DNA of 64,000 nt, taken from the NCBI RefSeq assembly GCF_019097845.1, contig NZ_JAHRGM010000001.1, positions 1 through 64,000 on the forward strand, in the 5' to 3' direction. The DNA is from Sphingobium sp. AS12 (GTDB lineage: Bacteria > Pseudomonadota > Alphaproteobacteria > Sphingomonadales > Sphingomonadaceae). Shown piece by piece: positions 16,432 through 25,951 of this stretch. Made by a program: the position numbers and the translations under genes. The notes below the pieces were generated by a model. The model was not told the origin of the DNA. It did no database searches and saw only the letters and a list, made by a program, of their open reading frames with translations. Numbering within the stretch: position 1 is the first letter of the stretch; the number at the start of each line of letters is the position of its first letter.

Positions 16432-17370
16432 ATGCGTATCCTGTCCACCAGCCTCCTCGTCTCCATCGCCATCGCCTCGACCGCGCTGGCGCAGGGCTAT
16501 CCCGCCCCGTTCACCATCGCCGAATCGGGCCGCGCTTTCGGATCGCTGGCCGAAGCGCTCGGCGCGATCGGCGACGGAAGCGGCACCGTGGTGGTGGCCC
16601 CCGGCACCTATCATCAATGCGCGGTGCAGCAGGGCGGCGATGTCACCATCCGCGCCGCCACTCCCGGCACCGTCATTTTCGACGGCGTCCCGTGCGAGGG
16701 CAAGGGCGCGTTCGTCCTGCGCGGGCGGGCGAGCGCAGTGGACGGCATCATCTTCCAGAATATCCGCGTCCCTGACGGCAATGGCGCGGGCGTTCGCCTG
16801 GAAAGCGGCACCCTTACCGTCCGCAACAGCCTGTTCCGCAACAGCGAGGAAGGCATTTTGACCGGCGACTATGACGGTGGACAGGTCAGCATCGACAAGT
16901 CGACCTTCCGGCATCTGGGCAGGTGCGACCGCGATCTCGATTGCGCCCATGGCATCTATATCGGGCGGCTAGCGGCGCTCACCGTCACCAACAGCCGCTT
17001 TGACTTGGGCGATGGCGGCCATTATCTCAAAAGCCGCGCGGCGCGCGTCACCATCACCGGCAACAGCTTCGACGACAGCGGCGGGAAGCTCACCAATTAC
17101 ATGATCGATCTGTCCAACGGCGCGAGCGGTCTCATCAGCGGCAACGAGATGGTGCAGGGCAAGGACAAGGATAACTGGTCGGCCTTCATCACCATCGCTC
17201 CCGAAGGTCGCGAACATAGCAGCGCGGGCCTTGTGATCGAAGGCAACAGAGCCGGTTTCGTGCCGGGGGTAGAGCGCAACAGCACCTTCGTCGCCAACTT
17301 TACCGACGACGCGGTGCGGATCGGCGCGAACGAGTTAGCGCCAAGCATGAAGGTGAAGGACCGGCGCTGA
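16432..17370 (+). CDS. Secreted right-handed beta-helix repeat protein
   Basis: A 312-residue exported protein. ATG at 16432 gives a Sec signal peptide (MRILSTSLLVSIAIASTALA) with cleavage after ALA. The mature part is made of parallel beta-helix coils: GTVVVAPGTYHQCAV, VDGIIFQNIRV, GTLTVRNSLFRNSEEG, LTVTNSRFDLGDGGHYLK, VTITGNSFDDSGG. This is the fold of pectate lyases and periplasmic carbohydrate-active or copper-handling NosD-like proteins, but no catalytic signature stands out. Likely periplasmic or extracellular. Confidence 0.85.
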   Translation: MRILSTSLLVSIAIASTALAQGYPAPFTIAESGRAFGSLAEALGAIGDGSGTVVVAPGTYHQCAVQQGGDVTIRAATPGTVIFDGVPCEGKGAFVLRGRASAVDGIIFQNIRVPDGNGAGVRLESGTLTVRNSLFRNSEEGILTGDYDGGQVSIDKSTFRHLGRCDRDLDCAHGIYIGRLAALTVTNSRFDLGDGGHYLKSRAARVTITGNSFDDSGGKLTNYMIDLSNGASGLISGNEMVQGKDKDNWSAFITIAPEGREHSSAGLVIEGNRAGFVPGVERNSTFVANFTDDAVRIGANELAPSMKVKDRR

Positions 17371-17401
17371 CTCGTTTGCGACGCTGTGCTAGGCGGCGAA
17401 T

Positions 17402-17596
17402 ATGCGAACCACCTATGACAGCGCCACCGTCCGCCTCTATCATCTGGGCGACGATGGCGGCGCGACGACCCTGATGTACGGTCCCCTGAGCGAAGCGCTG
17501 CGCGTGGCCGAGCAACAGACGCAGGAAACACAGGACGGCCTCTATCTGGCGACCGACAATGACGTGGTGGCCTATCTCGACCTGATCGACACCTAG
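17402..17596 (+). CDS. Small hypothetical protein (64 residues)
   Basis: A 64-residue acidic cytoplasmic protein with no known domain. Its tail (YLATDNDVVAYLDLIDT) and the clean reading frame support translation. Its stop codon overlaps the stop of the convergent regulator by a few bases (17593-17596). It lies 31 bases after the beta-helix gene and might be co-transcribed with it. Confidence 0.6.
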   Translation: MRTTYDSATVRLYHLGDDGGATTLMYGPLSEALRVAEQQTQETQDGLYLATDNDVVAYLDLIDT

Positions 17597-18981
17597 CCGT
17601 CGGCAAAGCCGAATGGCGCGCGGGTCCGGCGAAAATCGTCGGGCAGCATATCCCGTCCGATCGGCGGCGCGGACCTGGCAAGGCACTGCGGGCGGTGACA
17701 CAGGCGGCAGGTGACGCCGATGGGCGTCGGCTCCGGCGTCGGTTGGCCCTGGGTATAGATCAGCCGATGGGCATGGTCGGCGGCACAACAGAGCGCGATC
17801 GCCCTCTCCACCCTGGGCGCCCCCCAGCCGCCGCCGCCCGCAGTAACGGTGCGGGCGATCGAGAAGAAACGCTGGCCGTCGGGTAACTCCAGCCATTGGG
17901 TGACGACTTCCCGCGGCGTCTCGAACACCCGATGCACCGACCAGAGCGGGCAGGAGCCGCCATGGCGGGCAAAGGGAAAGCCCGCCCCGTCAAGCCGCTT
18001 GGACGCATTGCCCGCCGGATCGATGCGGAGGAAGAAGAACGGCACCCGCTCCTGACCCGGCTTTTGCAATGTCGTCAGCCGGTGCGCGGTCTGCTCGAAA
18101 CTGGTGCCAAACTGCCGCGCCAGCGCCTCGACATCATAGCGCCGCGCCTCCACCGCCTTGGCGAAAGCGGTATAGGGCATCAATATCGCCGCCGCCCCAT
18201 AGCTCGCCAGCGCCCGCCGGGCGAGGCGGCGCCCGCTTTCCCCGGCAAACTGGCCGTCCTTCAGGATCGCATCGAACGCCTTGCGCATCTCCAGATAGGC
18301 GATCTGGAGCGCCAGCTGGAATTGCGAACTGGCCGTGTCAAGCGTGTCGTCGAGCAGCACCGCATCGCGATGCCGGTCATAGCGCCGCAACGATCCGGCC
18401 ATGACATCGGACGGCAGGCGGCGGACGCGCAGATTATGGCGTGCGCGCAGCCAGCCGGTCAGCCCGCCCTCGACCTCCGCATCCGCCGCCAGCTTCTCCG
18501 CCGCATCGTCCAGCAGCGGAAAGCTATTGCGCCGCGCGGCCAGAAAGCGTCGGGACTCCGCAACCGGATCGGGCGCATCATCGGCTGCAACGCCCTGATC
18601 GGCCAACGCTAGATGCTCCTCCCGATAGCTGGTATAGAGCCGCAGCAACGCTTCGGTGATCCCCGGATAATTGACCGCAACGTCCCCGGTGGCGAGGGCG
18701 GGCAGGTCCAGATCGGCGAACATCGGGTCTTTCAGAACGCCATGCAGCCGCGCGGTCTGCTCGGTCCCGCCGTCACCCGCCACCTCCGCCATATCCAGCT
18801 TGTAGGTCCGCGCCAGCCGCAACAGCATGTCGGCGGTCAGTGGCCGCTGGTTGCGTTCGAGCAGCGCGACATAGGAGGCTGAAATGTCGAGATCGGCGGC
18901 CATGTCGGCCTGCGTCAGGCCCAGGTCGCGGCGCAACCGCCGCAACCGTGGCCCCATATAAACCGGACTATCCTTGCGCAT
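17593..18981 (-). CDS. RamB/ScfR-type regulator of acetate or short-chain fatty acid metabolism
   Basis: A 462-residue XRE-family regulator. The N-terminal helix-turn-helix (LRRLRRDLGLTQADMAADLDISASYVALLERNQR) is at about 12-45. A long ImmA/IrrE-like and DUF2083-type region follows, including YLEMRKAFDAIL and the conserved RVPFFFLRIDPAGNASKR. The C-terminus has the CRLCHRPQC cysteine cluster and RSAPPIGR found in this family. RamB controls glyoxylate-cycle genes in corynebacteria and ScfR/MccR propionate genes elsewhere; here it is divergent from aceA, which supports the same job. AGGAG lies upstream of the ATG at 18981. Confidence 0.9.
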   Translation of the reverse strand: MRKDSPVYMGPRLRRLRRDLGLTQADMAADLDISASYVALLERNQRPLTADMLLRLARTYKLDMAEVAGDGGTEQTARLHGVLKDPMFADLDLPALATGDVAVNYPGITEALLRLYTSYREEHLALADQGVAADDAPDPVAESRRFLAARRNSFPLLDDAAEKLAADAEVEGGLTGWLRARHNLRVRRLPSDVMAGSLRRYDRHRDAVLLDDTLDTASSQFQLALQIAYLEMRKAFDAILKDGQFAGESGRRLARRALASYGAAAILMPYTAFAKAVEARRYDVEALARQFGTSFEQTAHRLTTLQKPGQERVPFFFLRIDPAGNASKRLDGAGFPFARHGGSCPLWSVHRVFETPREVVTQWLELPDGQRFFSIARTVTAGGGGWGAPRVERAIALCCAADHAHRLIYTQGQPTPEPTPIGVTCRLCHRPQCLARSAPPIGRDMLPDDFRRTRAPFGFADG

Positions 18982-19001
18982 CGGGCCGACTCCTGTGCAG
19001 A

Positions 19002-19032
19002 CTTTACAACTTTACAGCATAAATTTGTAAAG
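19002..19032. promoter_or_regulatory. Probable RamB/ScfR operator upstream of aceA
   Basis: CTTTACAA (19002-19009) is followed directly by CTTTACAG (19010-19017) and, after a short spacer, TTTGTAAAG (19024-19032), the inverse of the first. Regulators of the RamB/ScfR type bind TTTGCAAA/TTTACAAA-like sites, so both sequence and position (20 bases from the regulator start, 90 from aceA) fit. Binding is inferred. Confidence 0.6.
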
Positions 19033-19123
19033 ATCGACAACTGAACTTCAGGAGGACTGCCGCACTGCAACAGGAGGGGGTAGGCGGGGCGCAACAGCTC
19101 ACTTCCCACGCAAGGACCGGCCC

Positions 19124-20719
19124 ATGACCTATCAGGACAATATCGCGAAGGCACAGCAACTCATCGGCAGCCATCCCGGCACCTGGGACGGCATCAATGC
19201 CGAATCCGTCGCCCGCATGAAGCTGCAAAACCGCTTCAACACCGGTCTCGACATTGCCAAATATACCGCCGGCATCATGCGCCGCGACATGGCCGCCTAT
19301 GATCTCGACCCGACCAACTACACCCAGTCGCTGGGTTGCTGGCACGGCTTTATCGGCCAGCAGAAGATGATCGCGATCAAAAAGCATTTCGGCACGACCA
19401 AGCAGAAATATCTGTATCTGTCCGGCTGGATGGTCGCCGCGCTCCGCTCCGACTTCGGCCCGCTGCCCGACCAGTCGATGCATGAAAAGACCAGCGTTCC
19501 CGCGCTGATCGAGGAACTTTACACGTTCCTGAAACAGGCTGATGCCCGCGAACTGGGCCTGCTGTTCCGCGACCTCGACAAGGCCCGCGAGAGCGGCAAT
19601 GCGGTCGAGGCGCAGCGCCTGACCCACGCGATCGACAATTATGAAACCCATGTCGTGCCGATTATCGCGGACATCGACGCGGGCTTCGGCAATGCCGAGG
19701 CCACCTATCTGCTGGCGAAGAAGATGATCGAGGCGGGTGCCTGCGCGCTCCAGATCGAAAATCAGGTCAGCGACGAAAAGCAGTGCGGGCATCAGGACGG
19801 CAAGGTCACCGTGCCGCATGAGGATTTCCTCGCGAAGGTCCGTGCCTGCCGCTACGCCTTCCTCGAACTGGGCGTTGACGATGGCATCATCGTCACCCGC
19901 ACCGACTCGCTGGGCGCTGGCCTGACCAAGCAGATCGCGGTCAGCAAGGAGCCGGGCGATATCGGCGACCAGTATAACGGCTTCCTCGATTGCGAGGAGA
20001 TCGATCCGGCGACCGCGCGCAATGGCGACGTCATCCTGAACCGCGACGGCAAGCTGCTGCGCCCCAAGCGCCTGCCCAGCAACCTGTTCCAGTTCCGCGA
20101 AGGCACGGGCGCGGACCGCTGCGTCCTCGACTGCATCACCTCGCTGCAAAATGGCGCAGACCTGTTGTGGATCGAAACGGAAAAGCCGCATATCGAGCAG
20201 ATCGCCTCGATGGTCGACCGCATCCGCGAAGTCATCCCCAATGCCAAGCTGGTCTATAACAATTCGCCCAGCTTCAACTGGACGCTGAACTTCCGCCAGC
20301 AAGTCTATGATGCATGGGTCGAGGCGGGCAAGGATGTCAGCGCCTATGACCGGGCGCGTCTGATGAGCGTCGAGTATGACGACACGGATCTGGGCCGGGA
20401 AGCGGACGACAAGATCCGCACCTTCCAGAAGGACGCGGCGGCGCGGGCGGGGATTTTTCACCACCTCATCACCCTGCCGACCTACCACACCGCGGCGCTC
20501 AGCACCGATAATCTCGCCAAGACCTATTTCGGCGAGGAAGGGATGCTGGGCTATGTCGAGGGCGTCCAGCGCAAGGAAATCCGCCAGGGCATCGCCTGCG
20601 TGAAGCACCAGAATATGAGTGGCAGCGACATTGGCGACGACCACAAGGATTATTTCGCAGGCGAAGCAGCCCTCAAGGCTGGCGGCGCGCACAACACGAT
20701 GAATCAGTTTGCAGCCTAA
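19124..20719 (+). CDS. aceA: Isocitrate lyase
   Basis: A 531-residue glyoxylate-cycle enzyme that splits isocitrate to succinate and glyoxylate, allowing growth on acetate and fatty acids. The catalytic cysteine is C221 in EKQCGHQDGKV, the long (531-residue) Pseudomonas-type variant of the K-K-C-G-H motif. Metal-binding IIADIDAGFGN and the IIVTRTDSLGAGL region are intact. AAGGA lies upstream of the ATG. The divergent RamB/ScfR-type regulator probably controls it. Malate synthase is not in the window. Confidence 0.96.
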   Translation: MTYQDNIAKAQQLIGSHPGTWDGINAESVARMKLQNRFNTGLDIAKYTAGIMRRDMAAYDLDPTNYTQSLGCWHGFIGQQKMIAIKKHFGTTKQKYLYLSGWMVAALRSDFGPLPDQSMHEKTSVPALIEELYTFLKQADARELGLLFRDLDKARESGNAVEAQRLTHAIDNYETHVVPIIADIDAGFGNAEATYLLAKKMIEAGACALQIENQVSDEKQCGHQDGKVTVPHEDFLAKVRACRYAFLELGVDDGIIVTRTDSLGAGLTKQIAVSKEPGDIGDQYNGFLDCEEIDPATARNGDVILNRDGKLLRPKRLPSNLFQFREGTGADRCVLDCITSLQNGADLLWIETEKPHIEQIASMVDRIREVIPNAKLVYNNSPSFNWTLNFRQQVYDAWVEAGKDVSAYDRARLMSVEYDDTDLGREADDKIRTFQKDAAARAGIFHHLITLPTYHTAALSTDNLAKTYFGEEGMLGYVEGVQRKEIRQGIACVKHQNMSGSDIGDDHKDYFAGEAALKAGGAHNTMNQFAA

Positions 20720-20794
20720 AGGCTGCGGGGGAACCAGTTTGCAGCCTGACGGCTGCTGGAAGGGCCAGTTCGCGGGACGTGCAGATGTCCCGCG
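20705..20794 (+). repeat. Three tandem hairpins at the aceA 3' end
   Basis: CAGTTTGCAGCC occurs twice (20705-20716, 20735-20746). Each copy forms a hairpin GCAGCC-4 nt-GGCTGC (20711-20726 and 20741-20756); the aceA stop codon sits in the first loop. A third hairpin, CGCGGGAC/GTCCCGCG, follows at 20771-20794. They precede the terminator and may stabilise the 3' end of the mRNA. Confidence 0.7.
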
Positions 20795-20814
20795 ATTTGG
20801 GTGGAAGGACTTGA

Positions 20815-20846
20815 CGACCCGGCGGCGCACCGCCGGGTCGTTTTTT
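20815..20846 (+). terminator. Rho-independent terminator of aceA
   Basis: Perfect 11-bp stem CGACCCGGCGG/CCGCCGGGTCG with a CGCA loop, followed by six Ts at 20841-20846. Confidence 0.92.
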
Positions 20847-20866
20847 GTCGATTTTATAAGGTGTTG

Positions 20867-20932
20867 GTGTTCCCGCGCAGGCGGGAACCTAGTCCCGCCG
20901 TCTGAACTGGATTCCCGCCTGTGCGGGAACAC
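20867..20932. repeat. Palindromic repeat, GTTCCCGC family (copy 1)
   Basis: GTGTTCCCGCGCAGGCGGGAAC and GATTCCCGCCTGTGCGGGAACAC-type halves form two small hairpins that are also inverted with respect to each other. A second copy, nearly identical, is at 45908-45973 upstream of prmA. Intergenic, between convergent aceA and the DUF885 gene. Confidence 0.85.
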
Positions 20933-20956
20933 GCTGCATTCAATCGCTTCTTGGCG

Positions 20957-22765
20957 TCAAACAATCCCCGCCCGCTGCCGCACCGTCTGCTTCAATATGT
21001 CGAGCGGCATAGCCCCCAATGTCAGCACGTCATGAAACGCCTTGATGTCGAACGCCGCGCCCTGCCTCTTCTTCACCTCGGCGCGCAGGTCGTTCCATAC
21101 GGTATGGCCGATCTTGTAGCTGCACGCCTGACCCGGCCACACCGTATAGCGGTCGATCTCGCCTTGGCTGCGGCCGCGCGCGATGCCGGTCGTCGCGATC
21201 AGATAGTCGGTAGCCTTCTCCCGGCTCCAGCGTTTGACGTGCATACCGGAGTCGACGACCAGCCGGGTCGCGCGGAACAGCAGCGACTGGAGATAGCCGA
21301 CCTGCCCCAGCGGATCGCCCTTGAACATGCCCATTTCATCGGCCAGCTGCTCGGAATAGAGCGCCCAGCCTTCGCTATAGCCACTATAGCCGCCGCGCCG
21401 CCGGATCATCGGAATGGCGTCCGATTCGAGCGCAACCGACACTTGCAGATGATGACCCGGCACCGCCTCATGATGGGTAAGTGTTGCAAGGCCAAATTTG
21501 GGCCGGTCGAACGTGTCGCGCAGGTTGATATAATAGATGGCCGGGCGTGATCCATCGAGCGAGGCATTCTGATAGTAGCCGCCCGGCGCGCCCGCCTGGA
21601 TGGTGACGGGAACGCGGCGGACCTCGACCGGTGCCTTGGGCACGGTATTGAACGCTTCGCCCAGCCGCTTCTGCATCGCGACGATCTGGACATTGAGTTG
21701 CGCCAGCAATGCCTCACGACCCGGATCGGTGTTGGGAAACAGCTGGTCAGGGCGCTGGTTGAGCGCGACGAGGCGGTCGCCCACGCTCCCCTGGCTCATC
21801 CCTTCGCCCTTCAGGATCGTGTCGATCCGCGCACTGATCTCCGCCACCTGATCCAGCCCGATCTGGTGGATTTCATCGCCAGTCAGCGCCGTGGTGGTCG
21901 CCGCTTCGGCAGCGGCCGCGTAAAAGGCTTCGCCGTCCGGCAGACGCCACACGCCCGCATCATGGCTGGCCTTGGCCCTCAACTGCTGAACCAGCGCGCG
22001 TTGGCGATCGAGCGCAGGGAAGATTGTGTCCGTGACGATTTTTTCGGCCTGCGCCGCGCGTTCGGGCGGGAGGCCAGCGGCAGCAAGCTTCTTGGCGAAG
22101 GACGCGACAAGCACCGTCTGCGCGGCGGGCTGATCGCGCAGCGACGCCTGCATCTTGAGCGTCGTGTCGAGAATATAGTCGGGCGCAAACACGCCCTTGG
22201 CCGCGTCCGCCTTTTGCCGCGCCAGTTCGCCGTCCATCGACGCGGGGAAGGCTTCGAGCCGGGCGAGATAGGCGTCGGCGTCAGCTGCATCCTTCACCCG
22301 ATGCTGCGAATCGAGGAAATCGGGCGTCTCGCGATAGCTGCCGGTCAGCTGGCTCAGCACATAGGGGGCATAACGCCCCGCCGTTTCGCCATAGCCAAAG
22401 CGTTCGCCGCCGATCGACCGATCAAGCTGATAGCTGACCACGTCATAATCGAGTTTCGATGCATCGCTCAGCGTCTTGCGGTCGATGCTCGCCAGTTGCG
22501 TTGTCTGCGCCTTGCTGCGCGCCAGATCACGGGCAACCCCGGCGGCGGATGTGTCGCTCAGCTTGCCGCGCAACGCCGCGCGCTCGCCCGTGTCGAGGCC
22601 AAGCCGGGTGGCCTGTTCGGGTGAATCCGCCAATCGTTCATAGAAAAAGCCGTCGAGCATGGCACGCAGCCGGGCATCGGCAGCGGCGGGCTTGGCAAAG
22701 GCAGGGGTGGCAGCAGCGGTCAGCGCGGTCGCGCCGCTGGTGGCGAGAAATTGGCGTCGGTTCAC
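20957..22765 (-). CDS. DUF885 family metallopeptidase-like protein, exported
   Basis: A 602-residue protein of the DUF885 family. The GTG at 22765 is chosen because CGGAG lies 8 bases upstream and it starts exactly at VNRRQFLATSGATAL, a twin-arginine signal (RRQFLA) ending in TPAFA. The zinc-type motif THHEAVPGHHLQ, diagnostic for DUF885, lies around residue 465, followed by EGWALYSEQLADEMG, a second motif with a ligand glutamate. Likely a periplasmic metallopeptidase of unknown substrate, exported folded by Tat. Confidence 0.85.
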   Translation of the reverse strand: MNRRQFLATSGATALTAAATPAFAKPAAADARLRAMLDGFFYERLADSPEQATRLGLDTGERAALRGKLSDTSAAGVARDLARSKAQTTQLASIDRKTLSDASKLDYDVVSYQLDRSIGGERFGYGETAGRYAPYVLSQLTGSYRETPDFLDSQHRVKDAADADAYLARLEAFPASMDGELARQKADAAKGVFAPDYILDTTLKMQASLRDQPAAQTVLVASFAKKLAAAGLPPERAAQAEKIVTDTIFPALDRQRALVQQLRAKASHDAGVWRLPDGEAFYAAAAEAATTTALTGDEIHQIGLDQVAEISARIDTILKGEGMSQGSVGDRLVALNQRPDQLFPNTDPGREALLAQLNVQIVAMQKRLGEAFNTVPKAPVEVRRVPVTIQAGAPGGYYQNASLDGSRPAIYYINLRDTFDRPKFGLATLTHHEAVPGHHLQVSVALESDAIPMIRRRGGYSGYSEGWALYSEQLADEMGMFKGDPLGQVGYLQSLLFRATRLVVDSGMHVKRWSREKATDYLIATTGIARGRSQGEIDRYTVWPGQACSYKIGHTVWNDLRAEVKKRQGAAFDIKAFHDVLTLGAMPLDILKQTVRQRAGIV

Positions 22766-22963
22766 GAAGGGGACTCCGTCTGTCGGGGAAAAGGGCGCTG
22801 AGGGGGACAACGCCCATGATGCCCCCTTGTGCCGCCCTTCCAAAGGCTTGGCTAGGCCTTGCGCCAGATAAGCCAGCCTTATGTTTCGCATTGCCGGTTG
22901 CGGCTATACCGTCATTTGCCCATGCGATAAGGCGCGATCAGCCTAAATCGGGGAGAAGCGCCC

Positions 22964-23650
22964 ATGACCTACACCCTCATCACCGCGAACCGCAACTATA
23001 GCAGCTGGTCGCTGCGCCCCTGGGTGTTGATGACCGCATTGGGCATTCCGTTCGTCGACCGGATCGAACCCTTCACGCAGGCGACCAACTATGCGGCCTT
23101 CCGCAGCTTTTCGCCGACTGGACAGGTGCCTGCGCTGTTGGACGGGCAACGGACTATCTGGGATTCGCTGGGCATCACCCTCTATCTTGCCGATCGCCAT
23201 CCTGCCGTCTGGCCGACCGACGAAGCCGCACGAGCCTGGGCGCAATGCGCGGCGGCGGAAATGCACAGCGGCTTTTCGACCCTGCGCAACGATTGCACCA
23301 TGAATGTCGGGGTGCGGGTCGAGCCGCATCTGCACTCGCCCGCGCTGAACAGGGACATTGCGCGCCTCGCCGAGCTTTGGGGCGAAGGGCTGACCCGCTT
23401 CGGCGGGCCGTTCCTGGCCGGATCGGCCTTCACCGCCGTCGATGCCTTTTACGCGCCGGTCGCGTTCCGGGTGCGGACCTATGGGCTGGATGTCGGCCCG
23501 GTGGGTCAGGCATGGGTCGACCATATGCTGGCGCACCCCGCTATGCAGGCATGGGAAAAGGCCGCCCTGGCCGAAACCTGGCGCGAGGACAGCCATGAGG
23601 CCGAAATCGGCGCGGCAGGACGTATCATCGCGGATTATCGGGCGGTGTAA
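22964..23650 (+). CDS. Glutathione S-transferase family protein
   Basis: A 228-residue GST-like protein. The thioredoxin-fold domain starts LITANRNYSSWSLRPWVLMTALGIPF; the serine of NYSSWSLRPW is the likely glutathione-activating residue as in zeta/beta-type relatives. The cis-proline motif is GQVPALLDGQ and the ESxA-like position is WDSLGITLYL. The C-terminal all-helical domain includes GPFLAGSAFTAVDAFYAPV. Cytosolic. Single gene with AGAAGCGCC before the ATG. Confidence 0.9.
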   Translation: MTYTLITANRNYSSWSLRPWVLMTALGIPFVDRIEPFTQATNYAAFRSFSPTGQVPALLDGQRTIWDSLGITLYLADRHPAVWPTDEAARAWAQCAAAEMHSGFSTLRNDCTMNVGVRVEPHLHSPALNRDIARLAELWGEGLTRFGGPFLAGSAFTAVDAFYAPVAFRVRTYGLDVGPVGQAWVDHMLAHPAMQAWEKAALAETWREDSHEAEIGAAGRIIADYRAV

Positions 23651-23739
23651 CATTGTTGCCCGCCATATGGACAAAAGAGCAGTTTTCTGCCCGCTTCCCC
23701 CTTTTCCCTGGGCCATTCCGGGTCTAGGGGGAAACCACT

Positions 23740-25188
23740 ATGGTTAAGCTCCGCACCCTCTATGAGAAGATCTGGGACGCGCATGTCGTCGAGCGCCGCC
23801 CGGATGGCACCTGCCTGATCTATATTGATCGTCACCTCGTCCATGAAGTGACGTCGCCACAGGCGTTTGAGGGGCTTCGTCTCGCGGGACGCAAAGTGCG
23901 CAGGCCGGACCTGACGCTGGCGGTGCCGGATCATAATCTGCCCACCACCCCGCGCCGCGACGCAGACGGCCATCGCGTCCCGATCGCCGACCCGGAAAGC
24001 GCGCAGCAACTCGCCGCGCTGGAACGCAACGCGCCGGAATTTGGCGTGCGCCTGATCGGTGACGCCGATGTGGAGCAGGGCATCGTCCATGTCGTCGGAC
24101 CTGAACAGGGCTTCACCCTGCCGGGCACGACCCTGGTATGCGGCGACAGCCATACATCATCGCATGGCGCACTGGGCGCGCTGGCCTTCGGCATCGGCAC
24201 GTCGGAGGTCGAGCATGTGCTGGCGACCCAGACCCTGCTGCTCAAGCAATCCAAAACGATGGAAGTCGTGGTCGAAGGCAAGCTGGGTTTCGGCGTGACG
24301 CCCAAGGATGTGGCGCTGGCGATTTGCGGGCATATCGGCACGGCGGGTGGCACCGGCTATGTCATGGAATATCGCGGCTCCGTATTCCGCGACATGTCGA
24401 TCGAGGGGCGACTGACCGTCGCCAATATGTCGATCGAGGCAGGCGCGCGGTCGGGCCTGTTCGCCCCCGACGACACGACCTTCGCCTATCTCAAGGGCCG
24501 CCCGATGGCGCCCAAGGGTGCCGACTGGGACGCAGCCGTCGCCTGGTGGCGCACTTTGGTGACCGACGAAGGCGCGCAGTTCGACAAGAGCGTGGTGATC
24601 GACGCCGCCGACATCGTGCCGACCGTCACCTGGGGGACCAGCCCCGAAGATGTCGTCGCGGTGACCGGCGTGGTGCCGGACCCGGCGAGTTTCGAGGATG
24701 CGTCCAAGCGGGCGGCGGCGCAAAAGTCGCTCGACTATATGGGGCTGACCGCCGGGCAGAAATTGGCTGACGTGGCGGTCGAACATATTTTCATCGGCAG
24801 CTGCACCAACAGCCGGATCGAGGATCTGCGCGCCGCGGCTGCGTTGCTCGATGGGCGGCACATTGCCAGCGGCATCAAGCACGCCATGGTCGTGCCCGGC
24901 TCTGGCCTCGTCAAGCGGCAGGCCGAAGCCGAAGGGCTGGACCGCATATTCACCGACGCGGGCTTTGAATGGCGCGAGCCGGGCTGTTCTGCTTGCCTGG
25001 GCATGAACCCTGACAAGGTGCCTGCGGGCGAACGCTGCGCATCGACCAGCAACCGCAATTTCATGGGCCGTCAGGGACCGGGCGCGCGCACCCATCTGGT
25101 GTCGCCTGCCATGGCAGCGGCAGCGGCGATCACCGGCCGGCTGACCGACGTGCGCGAACTGTTGAAAAAAGAAGAGGGGATGGCATAG
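23740..25188 (+). CDS. leuC: 3-isopropylmalate dehydratase, large subunit
   Basis: A 482-residue aconitase-family protein that isomerises 2- to 3-isopropylmalate in leucine synthesis, together with LeuD. The 4Fe-4S cysteines are in [13 protein letters not shown] and GCSACLGMN; substrate and fold motifs [19 protein letters not shown] and [22 protein letters not shown] are intact. Length is standard. The stop TAG overlaps by one base the GTG of a 37-codon ORF, which in turn overlaps leuD, so all three are translationally coupled. Confidence 0.97.
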   Translation: MVKLRTLYEKIWDAHVVERRPDGTCLIYIDRHLVHEVTSPQAFEGLRLAGRKVRRPDLTLAVPDHNLPTTPRRDADGHRVPIADPESAQQLAALERNAPEFGVRLIGDADVEQGIVHVVGPEQGFTLPGTTLVCGDSHTSSHGALGALAFGIGTSEVEHVLATQTLLLKQSKTMEVVVEGKLGFGVTPKDVALAICGHIGTAGGTGYVMEYRGSVFRDMSIEGRLTVANMSIEAGARSGLFAPDDTTFAYLKGRPMAPKGADWDAAVAWWRTLVTDEGAQFDKSVVIDAADIVPTVTWGTSPEDVVAVTGVVPDPASFEDASKRAAAQKSLDYMGLTAGQKLADVAVEHIFIGSCTNSRIEDLRAAAALLDGRHIASGIKHAMVVPGSGLVKRQAEAEGLDRIFTDAGFEWREPGCSACLGMNPDKVPAGERCASTSNRNFMGRQGPGARTHLVSPAMAAAAAITGRLTDVRELLKKEEGMA

Positions 25189-25301
25189 TGAAAAAGATTT
25201 TCTGGCTGCTGACGCTGGGCGCGCTGGCCAGCGCGGCGATGGCTGCGACGCTGGGCCGGGCCGAGGACATTTCCGCCACGGAAGCAAAGCAGGCGCGCTG
25301 A
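25188..25301 (+). CDS. 37-residue single-span membrane peptide between leuC and leuD
   Basis: GTG at 25188 shares its G with the leuC stop (TAGTG), and the TGA at 25299-25301 overlaps the leuD ATG (TGATG). The product begins [19 protein letters not shown], a basic N-terminus and a hydrophobic run of about 18 residues, then a polar tail [16 protein letters not shown]. This is the shape of a small inner-membrane peptide or an uncleaved signal anchor. The exact joints on both sides suggest a real gene or a coupling device. Function unknown. Confidence 0.65.
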   Translation: MKKIFWLLTLGALASAAMAATLGRAEDISATEAKQAR

Positions 25302-25894
25302 TGGACAAGCTGACCACGGTCGAGGGCAAAGCCTACCCGTTCGGGATGAAGAATGTCGACACCGACATCATCATCCCGTCGCACTGGCTCAAGACGATTT
25401 CGCGCAACGGCATGGGCAAAGGCGCGTTTGAAGTGCTGCGCAAGGAGCCGGGCAACGTCTTTGACGATCCGGCCTATGCGGGAAGCCCGATCCTGATCGC
25501 GGGCGACAATTTCGGCTGCGGGTCCAGCCGTGAACATGCCGCCTGGGCGCTGGGCGATCTGGGCATCCGGGTCGTGATCGCGCCGAGTTTCTCCGACATT
25601 TTCTCCAGCAATGCGTTCAAGAATGGCATATTGACTGCTGTGTTGCCGCAGGAGGCGATCGACCGGCTGATGGAGGTGGCGCAGACCGACGACATCCATG
25701 TCGATCTGGAGCAGCAGACGGTCACGACCCAGTTTCAGGATCGTTTCAGCTTTGAAATCGACCCGTTCCGCAAACATTGCCTGCTCGGCGGTCTGGACGA
25801 AATCGGCCTGACGCTGGGCGATGCCGACGGCATCGGCGTCTATGAAGCAAAAGTGGCGCAGGATCGCCCCTGGATGATCCCCGCCGTTGCGTAA
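25301..25894 (+). CDS. leuD: 3-isopropylmalate dehydratase, small subunit
   Basis: A 197-residue swivelling-domain partner of LeuC. Family signatures are [42 protein letters not shown] and [19 protein letters not shown]. The ATG overlaps the stop of the upstream 37-codon ORF. Completes the isopropylmalate isomerase of leucine biosynthesis. Confidence 0.97.
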   Translation: MDKLTTVEGKAYPFGMKNVDTDIIIPSHWLKTISRNGMGKGAFEVLRKEPGNVFDDPAYAGSPILIAGDNFGCGSSREHAAWALGDLGIRVVIAPSFSDIFSSNAFKNGILTAVLPQEAIDRLMEVAQTDDIHVDLEQQTVTTQFQDRFSFEIDPFRKHCLLGGLDEIGLTLGDADGIGVYEAKVAQDRPWMIPAVA

Positions 25895-25951
25895 ACGCGC
25901 GCTTCTTCCTATCTCTTATCGCACTATCGTGCTTTGGACAGGGCATTTGGC

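Noticed and set aside
19004-20932. A 642-codon open frame antisense to isocitrate lyase.
   Set aside because: It mirrors a highly conserved gene; long antisense frames arise from codon bias in high-GC DNA.
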